Assembly (NCBI GenBank): GCA_002371785.1
Contig: DFGU01000101.1
Coordinates: 1-29,945 of the forward strand
Direction: 5' to 3'
From: Bacteroidales bacterium UBA3742
Lineage (GTDB): Bacteria; Bacteroidota; Bacteroidia; Bacteroidales; Paludibacteraceae
DNA length: 29,945 bases
The translations under genes were made by a program, and so were the position numbers. Below are positions 7,887 through 15,189 of this stretch, piece after piece (position 1 is the first letter of the stretch; each line of letters starts with the position of its first letter). A model generated the notes under the pieces. It saw only the letters and a list, made by a program, of their open reading frames with translations, searched no databases and had not been told where the DNA came from.

Positions 7887-9509
7887 ATGTTGTTGAAGAA
7901 ATCTATCGTAATTCTGGCCGCTTTGGCACTGAGCATGAACATGCTTGCAGAGGAATCACAGGAGCAGAAAACCAAGGGATGCCACCCGTACAAGGTGCCC
8001 GAGAATGAGCTCACGGCAGAGGAGACCGGCCACTGGTCGATCATCCCGCGTCTTGGCTTCAATGCCTTTGACGGTGACTTCAATTCCGAGATGAAGCACA
8101 ACGTTGCTATTCCGAATGCCGGAATAGGCGTAGAGTACAACTTCACGCCGGTTTGGAATATAGGTTTGGAATATATGTACGACATGTACACCGTGACCGG
8201 TGATCGGAGCCTGCCGCTGCAGAACGCCGACACCCTGCTGTGCGGCGATATGCACAAGGCGCAAGTCTATCTATCGATGGACCTGATCAACCTCTTCTTC
8301 CCCAAAGCACGCAAGAAGATCTTCTCGCTGCTTGCCCAGGTGGGTGGTGGTGCCGGTTGGTATCAGAGCCGTAAGTACTACATGGACGACACGGAGCTCA
8401 ACCCGACCCACGATCGCGGACATACCGCTACGTATATCAACGCCGATGGCGTGAACGGTCCGGACCGCATGGACGGCTATAAGTGCTTGCCGTTCGTCAA
8501 TGCCGGTATTACTGCCGAGTTCAACCTGAACCGTACGCTGGCGCTGGGTATCCGTGCCGACTACTCGTATTTCACCAAGGACTATATCGACGGACGCGGA
8601 TTCTCGGGCGAGGCATCGCACGCATCGAAGAACAACGACGGTATATTCGATATCACGCTGGGTCTGCGTATCAAGGTGGACGCTATGCATAAGAACCACG
8701 TACGCAACTTCGCTCCGTATCGCGAGCTAGAGGATCTGGCTAAGCGCAGTGCCGGAAAGGATACTGTCATCATTCACCACGACACCGTCATCATACGTGA
8801 GAGCGAGAAGAGCGCAGAGCGTCACACCAGAGAGCTGTCGCAACAGACTTCGTCGATGTATGGCCACATGTTCTACCTCTACTTCGACAATGCAAAGAGC
8901 GAGCTGACCGAGCAAGGTCTGACCATCATACAGCAGCTGGCTGACTACATGGCTAACGATACAAGCATCTATCTGGACATCGTCGGCGTATGCGACAACA
9001 CCGGCTCGGAGGATCTGAACAACAAGTTGGCAGTAGCCCGTGCTAAGCGCGTAGTGGATGAGCTGCAGGCTGAGTACGACATACCGGCTGATCACTGTCT
9101 GACCCTGGGTCGCGGCAAGGTGGTAGGTCGTCGCAGCAGAGCCGCTTACGGACCGAATCGCCGTGTAGAGGTACGCATCATCTCGCGTGAGGACTACCTG
9201 CGCCTGAAAGAACTTCGTGAGGAGCCTGCCATAGAGACCGGTGACAAGCAGGGCGAGCCGGGCACACAGCTGGAGGCCGGCGTTAAGCAGAAAGAGTCGG
9301 TGAACGTGGTATCGCTGACCAGTCTGGCCCGCAAGCACTTTGGCAACCCGAACTGCTGGGTATATATCTACGAGGCTAACAAGAGCAAGATCAAGGATAT
9401 TGACAACATACCCAAGAACACAGAAGTAGTGCTGCCGAGACTGAGCGACAAGCAACGCCTGATCACTGCCCAGGAGGCACTGGAGTACTACAACAAGATC
9501 AAAGAATAA
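7887..9509 (+). CDS. OmpA-family outer-membrane protein with C-terminal LysM-like domain
   Basis: This 540-residue protein has a signal peptide (basic start, hydrophobic 8-20, cleavage likely after Ala21). Residues of about 40-270 alternate aromatic and polar in strands such as GIGVEYNFTPVWNIGLEYMY, as expected of an outer-membrane beta-barrel. A linker leads to an OmpA C-like domain (about 325-435) with FYLYFDNAKSEL, Asp-Asn-Thr-Gly, Leu...Arg and GPNRRVEVRI, the peptidoglycan-binding pattern. The last part (about 468-520: SLARKHFG, WVYIYEANK, IPKNTEVVLP) looks like a LysM-type module. Its likely role is to tie the outer membrane to the cell wall. It has its own promoter; a tRNA follows 28 bp after the stop and may share the transcript. 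Confidence 0.88.
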   Translation: MLLKKSIVILAALALSMNMLAEESQEQKTKGCHPYKVPENELTAEETGHWSIIPRLGFNAFDGDFNSEMKHNVAIPNAGIGVEYNFTPVWNIGLEYMYDMYTVTGDRSLPLQNADTLLCGDMHKAQVYLSMDLINLFFPKARKKIFSLLAQVGGGAGWYQSRKYYMDDTELNPTHDRGHTATYINADGVNGPDRMDGYKCLPFVNAGITAEFNLNRTLALGIRADYSYFTKDYIDGRGFSGEASHASKNNDGIFDITLGLRIKVDAMHKNHVRNFAPYRELEDLAKRSAGKDTVIIHHDTVIIRESEKSAERHTRELSQQTSSMYGHMFYLYFDNAKSELTEQGLTIIQQLADYMANDTSIYLDIVGVCDNTGSEDLNNKLAVARAKRVVDELQAEYDIPADHCLTLGRGKVVGRRSRAAYGPNRRVEVRIISREDYLRLKELREEPAIETGDKQGEPGTQLEAGVKQKESVNVVSLTSLARKHFGNPNCWVYIYEANKSKIKDIDNIPKNTEVVLPRLSDKQRLITAQEALEYYNKIKE

Positions 9510-9536
9510 GGTGCGTGCCCTTACAGAAAGCACGAT

Positions 9537-9611
9537 GGTCCTATAGCTCAGTTGGTTAGTAGCACCTGACTCATAATCAGGGGGTCCTTGGTTCAAGCCC
9601 AAGTGGGACCA
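9537..9611 (+). tRNA. tRNA with CAU anticodon (Ile2/lysidine type more likely than Met), with an extra base in the D-arm
   Basis: The acceptor stem GGTCCTA pairs with TGGGACC (one T-G wobble) and position 73 is A; CCA is not encoded. The anticodon stem CCTGA/TCAGG closes the loop CTCATAA, giving CAU. The T-arm is CTTGG-TTCAAGC-CCAAG. C4-G69 and C5-G68 in the acceptor stem are the determinants reported for lysidine-modified tRNA-Ile2 in E. coli, so I lean to Ile2 over elongator Met. The D-arm reads GCTC-AGTTGGTTA-GTAGC: an extra T splits the expected GAGC strand, leaving a bulge or a 3-bp stem. Confidence 0.88.
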
Positions 9612-9614
9612 CGA

Positions 9615-9648
9615 GAGACTTCATCGAAAGATGGGGTCTCTTTTTTTT
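9615..9648 (+). terminator. Intrinsic terminator after the CAU tRNA
   Basis: GAGACTTCATC pairs with GATGGGGTCTC over 11 positions (two T-G wobbles), closed by a GAAA tetraloop and followed at once by eight T. It ends the ompA/tRNA transcript in front of the convergent HhH-barrel gene. Confidence 0.9.
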
Positions 9649-9649
9649 A

Positions 9650-9722
9650 GAAGTGAAGGAGTAAAGGAGTGGAGGAGTTTTTCTAGTGTACTAGTTGACT
9701 AGTGTACTAGTTCTCTAGTTAG
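9650..9722. repeat. Octamer tandem arrays between the tRNA terminator and the HhH-barrel gene stop
   Basis: There are two 8-bp-period arrays. Four units of G[AG]AGTNNN (GAAGTGAA, GGAGTAAA, GGAGTGGA, GGAGTTTT) occupy 9650-9681. Five units of CTAGTNNN (CTAGTGTA, CTAGTTGA, CTAGTGTA, CTAGTTCT, CTAGTTAG) occupy 9683-9722. The last unit contains the stop codon of the minus-strand gene (TAA at 9721-9719). TAG recurs every 8 bp, so both strands carry stops in all three frames. Confidence 0.85.
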
Positions 9723-11575
9723 GGGAAAGTTGCTCTTAGGAGCAGGTGGAGGTCGGTGCGGGTCTGGGGACGAGCTTGGGCGGCGGCCCAGGCGGGATGA
9801 TAGACCGTTTCGCTCAGCCGCATATAGAGCGATAGCTGCTCGATGATACGCCAACGCATATTCAGATAGCAGCGTCCACCCCGACCATAGACGGCAGGAT
9901 TGGAGATCGCATAGAGCACATCGTTCTCATAGAGGTAGATGCGGTTGTCCCACGTGCGGGCATCGAAGCCCTGGAGGCGAAGTTGCAGGGTGAGTGGCAA
10001 ACGGCGAAAACTGTAGGCTACGTCTTGCGCCAGGCTAAGCCCCCACCCCAACTGCCGGAGACTATCCCGCGTCAGATTGGTCTCGGCCGTCGAGCGTAGC
10101 GACCAGCCACCCGACTGCCAGGCAAACTGAGCGCGCAGGCTATAGTGCTCCTTACGGCCTTTCTCGCGTGCGCGCAGGCGCCAGCCCACGTTCCATATAT
10201 CATTCGGCACATAGCGTGTCTCCAGCGCGGCATCATAGCCATACGAGGGGGAATAATGAATCCCGTACTTGATGCCCGAGAAGCGAAATAGGTCCACGTA
10301 GCCGCGGAACTGCCAACGCTGTAACTGACGAATATCAAACCCCAGATAGACGCCTTGTTCATCGCCGATACGGTTGGTCTCGGAGAAAGCATAGCCCAGC
10401 ACATTGTCGAACCACGGAGAATAATAACGGTAGAGCAAGGTAAGATCCACGCGGTCGGTAGCAGCAAAGCGTGCGCCCACTTGCAGACCGGCTCCCCATT
10501 CCTGGTTTTGCGCTGCGGCCACCTCGCCAAACAAGTCGAGCCAACGCCAGCAATAACGGGCATTCAGGCCCAGCACCGCCTGACGGCGACCGCGGAAATA
10601 GTGCTGGTTGTACTTAGCGTTCTGATAGGGATGCACACTGTCGGAATAGAGGTTCTCCACCGCCGTCAGCCCCACCCGCCACCGATCGCGATGAATCGTG
10701 AGATTAGCTCCCAGCACATGATGACGCACTGTATCCTGCACGCGCTGCAGGCTATAGAGCGCCGAGGTCTCGATATGGGTGCGCCCCCGCTGCCAATGCA
10801 TGGTCACACCTGCACCATGCAGACCGCTGCCGTCCACCGAACTCAGACCGCGTACACCTTCGGGCTCGAAGCCTACGTTGTTGACATACGCCGTGCGTCC
10901 CATATGAAAAGGCGAAGCCAGTACCAGTCCCTGCCCAAACGAGGCTTGCATATTGCCCAGCACGAGTGCCTGCACCGGTCCCACGTTGCGCAAACGCAGG
11001 TAGCCACCATACTGCAACGAGGCGGCGTCCCCTCCTGTGGGCCGTCGGAGTTGCAGACGCATATCAAACCGGTCGCGATAACGGAGTTTATAGCGGGCCT
11101 GCACATAGACGGGATCACCCACCGTCTGCTCGGGGTTGCGCACGTCAGTGCGCACCGACAACTCATGCCGGAGCTGCCGCATCACCTCGCGGGGATAGAC
11201 CCGCTGCATCGGCGCTTCGCCGGCAGGCCGGACACAGGCAAAGGCACAGAGGTTGCGTATGTCGTATTCGCTCAGGCTGGGTATGAGACGCAGCTCGTAG
11301 AGGCTGTCCATCGGATGGCGATAGACATAGAGCAGGATATCGTCGATCTGGCGCGGACTGAGGAATCGGAGTCGTTGCAAATCGGTTTCTGAGGCCGAAT
11401 TGAGGTCAAGCGGATGCTCCGCCAGGTCAAGTAGGTCTTCCTGCAACTCCTCCTGATCGACGGCACTAAGCTCGGTCAACTGGGTATAGATATCCTGAAT
11501 GATATCCTCCGTGCTGAGTTGTGCAAAACAGGTCGCAGCACATAGCAGTAGCCCTATAATAAGTACTTTTTTCAT
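9719..11575 (-). CDS. Helix-hairpin-helix protein with outer-membrane beta-barrel-like C-terminus
   Basis: This 618-residue protein starts at the ATG at 11575, where a clear signal peptide begins (MKKVLIIGLLLC..., cleavage likely after Ala18). An earlier start would place coding over the promoter. Residues about 55-112 hold two ComEA-like helix-hairpin-helix units: LDLNSASETDLQRLRFLSP and SLYELRLIPSLSEYDIRNL. From about 120 to the end the chain is strand-rich with alternating aromatic and polar residues and many Arg and Tyr, like an outer-membrane barrel. This is a conserved Bacteroidota architecture of unknown function; DNA contact at the cell surface is a guess from the HhH units. Another HhH gene lies beside comEC at 17732. 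The promoter is immediately upstream, leaving a leader of only a few bases. Confidence 0.8.
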   Translation of the reverse strand: MKKVLIIGLLLCAATCFAQLSTEDIIQDIYTQLTELSAVDQEELQEDLLDLAEHPLDLNSASETDLQRLRFLSPRQIDDILLYVYRHPMDSLYELRLIPSLSEYDIRNLCAFACVRPAGEAPMQRVYPREVMRQLRHELSVRTDVRNPEQTVGDPVYVQARYKLRYRDRFDMRLQLRRPTGGDAASLQYGGYLRLRNVGPVQALVLGNMQASFGQGLVLASPFHMGRTAYVNNVGFEPEGVRGLSSVDGSGLHGAGVTMHWQRGRTHIETSALYSLQRVQDTVRHHVLGANLTIHRDRWRVGLTAVENLYSDSVHPYQNAKYNQHYFRGRRQAVLGLNARYCWRWLDLFGEVAAAQNQEWGAGLQVGARFAATDRVDLTLLYRYYSPWFDNVLGYAFSETNRIGDEQGVYLGFDIRQLQRWQFRGYVDLFRFSGIKYGIHYSPSYGYDAALETRYVPNDIWNVGWRLRAREKGRKEHYSLRAQFAWQSGGWSLRSTAETNLTRDSLRQLGWGLSLAQDVAYSFRRLPLTLQLRLQGFDARTWDNRIYLYENDVLYAISNPAVYGRGGRCYLNMRWRIIEQLSLYMRLSETVYHPAWAAAQARPQTRTDLHLLLRATFP

Positions 11576-11586
11576 GAAACCGCGTA

Positions 11587-11618
11587 CAAAGATAGACAAA
11601 AATTTGCATATTTGCAAA
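11587..11618 (-). promoter_or_regulatory. Promoter of the HhH-barrel gene, overlapping its divergent partner
   Basis: On the minus strand TTTG (complement of 11615-11618), a 20-nt gap and TATCTTTG (complement of 11587-11594) match the consensus fully. Transcription would start near 11580-11582, five to seven bases before the ATG at 11575. The -33 region is interleaved with the plus-strand promoter. Confidence 0.8.
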
Positions 11619-11634
11619 TAATTCCGTATTTTTG
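11603..11634 (+). promoter_or_regulatory. Promoter of the flippase-like gene, overlapping its divergent partner
   Basis: TTTG at 11603-11606, a 20-nt gap and TATTTTTG at 11627-11634 followed by CAC match the consensus fully. Transcription would start near 11639-11641, three to five bases before the ATG at 11644, so the mRNA is nearly leaderless. Confidence 0.8.
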
Positions 11635-11643
11635 CACTGCAAA

Positions 11644-12504
11644 ATGAAACAACCCACTCGAAAAACAACATATCTGCGCGCGATAGCCTGGGGCATCACG
11701 ATCCTGGCCTACGGCTATCTGGCCTATCGGCTGTATGTCTATGACGGCTGGTCAGAACTGGGCGAGCACCTGTCCCAGGCGGACACCACAGCCTGGCTAT
11801 GCGGCGTGCTGGCCCTGCTGCTGATGCCGGTGAATATGTTGACCGAGGCTTGGCGCTGGAAATTCCTGATGGGCGACCTCTCGCTACGCGAGGCGCAGCG
11901 GCAGGTCTATTTCAGCAAGATGGCGGGTCAACTGACGCCTTACCAGCTGGGCGAATATCCGGCTCGCGGACTGCTCATGCAGCGCACACGTTGGGCCGAG
12001 TTGCTCAGCAAGGGGGTGGTAGGGTCGATGACGATGACCCTGGCGATCACCCTGGTAGGTATCGTGCCCCTGCTGCTATGGGTAGGCGACGAGCACTGGA
12101 GCACAGAATGGGGAACGGTAGGCGGGCTCATGCTGGCGGTTGTGGCCCTGACGGCCGCCCTGCCGTGGTTGCTGCGCCGATGGGTGAAAGTGGATAGCCG
12201 CATGCTATTCGGTTCGCTGGGGCAGAGCGTGATGCGCTACGCGTGCTGGTGCGTTCAGCTGGCCCTGGTGCTGCGCATGATGGGTATGCCGTTCACGAGC
12301 GAGTGGCTGGTACTCATTCCTGTCTATTACCTCATCATCACCATCGCACCCTCGGTAGCCGCAGCCGAAGCAGGCGTACGCGGAGCGGCCGCCATGCTGG
12401 TGTTCGGAACAGCCGAAGCGACGCTTGCCGGCATACTTCTATGGGCTATTAACAGCCTTTTACCCATGCTAATTGGCACTTTTGTGAACAAAAATGCAAA
12501 ATAA
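11644..12504 (+). CDS. Flippase-like (lysylphosphatidylglycerol synthase TM-region/UPF0104 family) membrane protein
   Basis: This 286-residue protein has about seven hydrophobic segments. Residues about 60-110, with MPVNMLTEAWRWKFLMG and the loop GQLTPYQLGEYPARG, match the conserved EA.RW and TP...GE/GE.R motifs of the UPF0104/AglD family. It lacks the cytosolic aminoacyl-transfer domain of true MprF, as do most Bacteroidota members. The family is thought to handle lipids or lipid-linked intermediates across the membrane; the substrate here is unknown. I chose the ATG at 11644; the TTG at 11632 falls inside the -7 promoter box and cannot be the start if that promoter is used. The gene is divergent from the HhH-barrel gene and 65 bp upstream of the GH77 gene, which has its own promoter. 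Confidence 0.8.
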   Translation: MKQPTRKTTYLRAIAWGITILAYGYLAYRLYVYDGWSELGEHLSQADTTAWLCGVLALLLMPVNMLTEAWRWKFLMGDLSLREAQRQVYFSKMAGQLTPYQLGEYPARGLLMQRTRWAELLSKGVVGSMTMTLAITLVGIVPLLLWVGDEHWSTEWGTVGGLMLAVVALTAALPWLLRRWVKVDSRMLFGSLGQSVMRYACWCVQLALVLRMMGMPFTSEWLVLIPVYYLIITIAPSVAAAEAGVRGAAAMLVFGTAEATLAGILLWAINSLLPMLIGTFVNKNAK

Positions 12505-12536
12505 TTTGGCTATTTGAAAAAAAATGCGTAACTTTG
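12505..12536 (+). promoter_or_regulatory. Promoter of the 4-alpha-glucanotransferase gene
   Basis: TTTG at 12505-12508, a 20-nt gap and TAACTTTG at 12529-12536 match the Bacteroidota consensus fully. It starts one base after the stop of the flippase-like gene; the leader would be about 28 nt. Confidence 0.85.
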
Positions 12537-12569
12537 TAGCCGGAAATAAATACTTAAACAATATATATC

Positions 12570-15173
12570 ATGACACTCACTTTTCAAATCAACTACCGTA
12601 CCGAGTACGGACAGACGCTATGCGTCATTGAAACACGTGAATCCATCTTGGGCTGGACCGAGAAAACGCCCCTGTTGCTCTCATGCCACGGAGCGGATTT
12701 CTGGACCGCAACGATCCCTGTATCAGACTTTCCCGGCGTGATCGAGTACAAGTACGCGATCCGTCTGCAGGACGGCGGCTTCATCTACGAGGCCGGTAAT
12801 CCGCGTACCCTGCAGCTACGTGCTGCCGACAAGAAGGTGGTGGTACGCGATTTCTGGCAGGCTATCGACTATGAGAAGTCGTTCTATACGACCGCCTTCC
12901 TCAAATCGCTCTTCATGCGTCAGAAGCCGCAGAAAGCGAAAGCTCCCAAGGGTAATATCCGTCTCTCGATCGACCTGCCGCAGATCCTGCCGACCCAGGG
13001 TGTAGCCGTAGTAGGTAACATCCCGGCGCTGGGCAATTGGGACCACAGCGAGAAGCTCGTCATGGCCGACGGCGAGTTCCCGCTTTGGCGTGCCGACTTC
13101 GAGGCACCGGCCGATCAGATCATCGAGTACAAATACCTGATCTACGACCTCAAGACAGGTGCTACCGTGGATCAAGAGTGGGGTGAGAACCGCAAGATCT
13201 GGGGCGTACAGAAGGGCGTGAAGATCAATCAGAATGACCGCTCGTTCCGTCGCACACAACCCAGATTCAAGGGTGCCGGCGTAGCCGTACCTGTCTTCTC
13301 GCTCCGCACGGAAGAGGGATTTGGTATCGGTGAGTTCCTGGACCTCAAGAAACTGGCCGAATGGGCTGCCCTGACCGGTCAGAAGATGATCCAGACCCTG
13401 CCTATCAACGATACGACGCTCACCCACACCAACCGCGACTCGTATCCCTATAACGCCGTATCCGTCTTTGCACTCCATCCGATCTATATCAATATCGAGC
13501 GTATGGGCCGTCTGACACCGGCGCAACTGAAGAAATACAAGGCTACCCAAGCCGAGTTTAACAAGAAGCCGATAGCCGACTACCAGTGCGTCTATGACGA
13601 GAAGATGAAGTACTTCAAGGCGCTCTACAAAGCCGAGTCGGCAGCTTGCTTCTCCAGCGCAGAGTACAAGGTCTTCTTCCAGAAGAACCAAGACTGGCTC
13701 GTACCCTATGCCGAGTTCCTGCACCGCCGCGACAAGCAGCCGAAGGAGCTCTACTACTACCTGCAGTTCCATGCCGACAAGCAGCTGTCGGAGGCCGTAC
13801 AGTATGCCCACTCGATCGGCGTAGCCATGAAGGGTGATATACCTATCGGCATCTCGCCCGACTCGGTGGATGCCTATACCGATCCGCAGCTGTTCAACCT
13901 GAACGCCTCGGCCGGTGCGCCACCCGATGACTTCTCTATCTCCGGCCAGAACTGGGGCTTCCCGACCTACAACTGGGATGAGATGGCCAAGGACGGCTTC
14001 GGCTGGTGGCGTCATCGCTTCCAGAAGATGCAGGACTACTTCGATGCTTATCGTATCGACCACATCCTCGGCTTCTTCCGTATATGGCAAATGCCTAAGA
14101 CCGACGTATGGGGACTCTGCGGTCACTTCGTACCGGCTATGCCGTACTCCTATCAGGATCTGCAAAACCAGGGCATATGCCTGGATTGGGACCGCATGAC
14201 CAAGCCCTATATCCGCGCTAACTTCCTGGGCGACGTATTCGGCTACGACACCGAGTGGGCCAAGCAGCACGCACTGGCTACCCACGACAACTACGTCTAT
14301 TATTTCCGTGAGGAGTTTGACACCCAGGTCAAGGTACAGGAGTGGGCTGACCAACTGCTGGCCGACGAAAAGAAGATGAAGGCCGAGGGTATGACGCCGG
14401 AGAAGGTACATAATATCTGCAACGGACTGATCTACCTGCACTGCGAGAAACTGTTCGTCATCGACCAGAACAACCCGTACTTGCTCCATCCGCGTATCTC
14501 CGTATATCAGTCGCACTCATTCACCGAACTCTACGACGACCAGAAGGAGATCATCATGCGTATCTACAACGACTATTTCTTCCGTCGTCATACCGAGTTC
14601 TGGCGCCAGTCGGCTATGCGCAAACTGCCTACGCTGATCAACGCTACCGGCATGCTCTGCTGCGGCGAGGACCTGGGTATGGTACCGGCTTGCGTGCCCG
14701 ACGTGATGCACGAGTTGCAGATCCTCTCGCTGGAGATCCAGCGTATGCCGAAGGATCCGACGCTGCTGTTCGCACACCCGGCCGATGCGCCCTACCTGAG
14801 CGTATGCACCACGGGTACGCACGACACTAATCCGCTCCGCGCATGGTGGGAGGAAGATCGCGAGGTGACACAACGCTTCTACAACGAGCAGATGGGCTGG
14901 TGGGGCGAAGCACCGATGCAGATGACGCCGCAGATCGCCGAGTTCATCGTCAACCAGCATATGTACAGCCCCGCTATGTGGGTCATCCTGCCGCTGCAAG
15001 ACTGGTTTGCCATCAACGAGGAGGTACGTCTGCCGGACGCACAAGGCGAGCGTATCAACGTGCCGGCTAACCCGCGTCACTTCTGGAACTACCGCATGCA
15101 TATCTCGATCGAGGACCTGCTCCACAAAGACGAGTTCAATGCACAGGTACGCCGCCTGACGAGCGTTCGTTAA
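12570..15173 (+). CDS. malQ: 4-alpha-glucanotransferase, GH77 with two N-terminal CBM20 domains (DPE2-like)
   Basis: This 867-residue protein moves maltosyl or glucosyl units between alpha-1,4-glucans. Residues about 1-100 form one starch-binding CBM20 domain. Residues about 129-225 form a second, with VAVVGNIPALGNWDHSEKL and IEYKYLIYD. The GH77 domain follows from about 240 to the end. Catalytic residues are visible: nucleophile Asp497 in YRIDHILGFFRIW, acid/base Glu700 in CCGEDLGMVP, and Asp752 in TTGTHDTNPLR. The two-CBM20 layout is that of plant DPE2 and Bacteroidota homologues, which act on maltose and heteroglycan; plain MalQ has about 500-700 residues. There is no signal peptide. It probably works with the cytoplasmic GH13 enzyme at 3700. 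It has its own promoter and is followed 17 bp later by comEC. Confidence 0.95.
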   Translation: MTLTFQINYRTEYGQTLCVIETRESILGWTEKTPLLLSCHGADFWTATIPVSDFPGVIEYKYAIRLQDGGFIYEAGNPRTLQLRAADKKVVVRDFWQAIDYEKSFYTTAFLKSLFMRQKPQKAKAPKGNIRLSIDLPQILPTQGVAVVGNIPALGNWDHSEKLVMADGEFPLWRADFEAPADQIIEYKYLIYDLKTGATVDQEWGENRKIWGVQKGVKINQNDRSFRRTQPRFKGAGVAVPVFSLRTEEGFGIGEFLDLKKLAEWAALTGQKMIQTLPINDTTLTHTNRDSYPYNAVSVFALHPIYINIERMGRLTPAQLKKYKATQAEFNKKPIADYQCVYDEKMKYFKALYKAESAACFSSAEYKVFFQKNQDWLVPYAEFLHRRDKQPKELYYYLQFHADKQLSEAVQYAHSIGVAMKGDIPIGISPDSVDAYTDPQLFNLNASAGAPPDDFSISGQNWGFPTYNWDEMAKDGFGWWRHRFQKMQDYFDAYRIDHILGFFRIWQMPKTDVWGLCGHFVPAMPYSYQDLQNQGICLDWDRMTKPYIRANFLGDVFGYDTEWAKQHALATHDNYVYYFREEFDTQVKVQEWADQLLADEKKMKAEGMTPEKVHNICNGLIYLHCEKLFVIDQNNPYLLHPRISVYQSHSFTELYDDQKEIIMRIYNDYFFRRHTEFWRQSAMRKLPTLINATGMLCCGEDLGMVPACVPDVMHELQILSLEIQRMPKDPTLLFAHPADAPYLSVCTTGTHDTNPLRAWWEEDREVTQRFYNEQMGWWGEAPMQMTPQIAEFIVNQHMYSPAMWVILPLQDWFAINEEVRLPDAQGERINVPANPRHFWNYRMHISIEDLLHKDEFNAQVRRLTSVR

Positions 15174-15189
15174 CCCACGCTACCCGGCT

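Noticed and set aside
10355..11392. A 345-codon plus-strand frame opposite the HhH-barrel gene
   Set aside because: It is a shadow of a gene with a signal peptide, HhH units and a promoter; no start signal or domain of its own is seen.
11632..11643. TTG start four codons upstream of the flippase-like ATG
   Set aside because: It lies within the -7 promoter box and would not be in the mRNA.
12816..14516. A 566-codon open frame on the minus strand opposite the GH77 gene
   Set aside because: It lies wholly within a clear glucanotransferase gene with all catalytic motifs. Its translation has no recognisable family, and GC-rich codon bias commonly leaves the antisense frame open.
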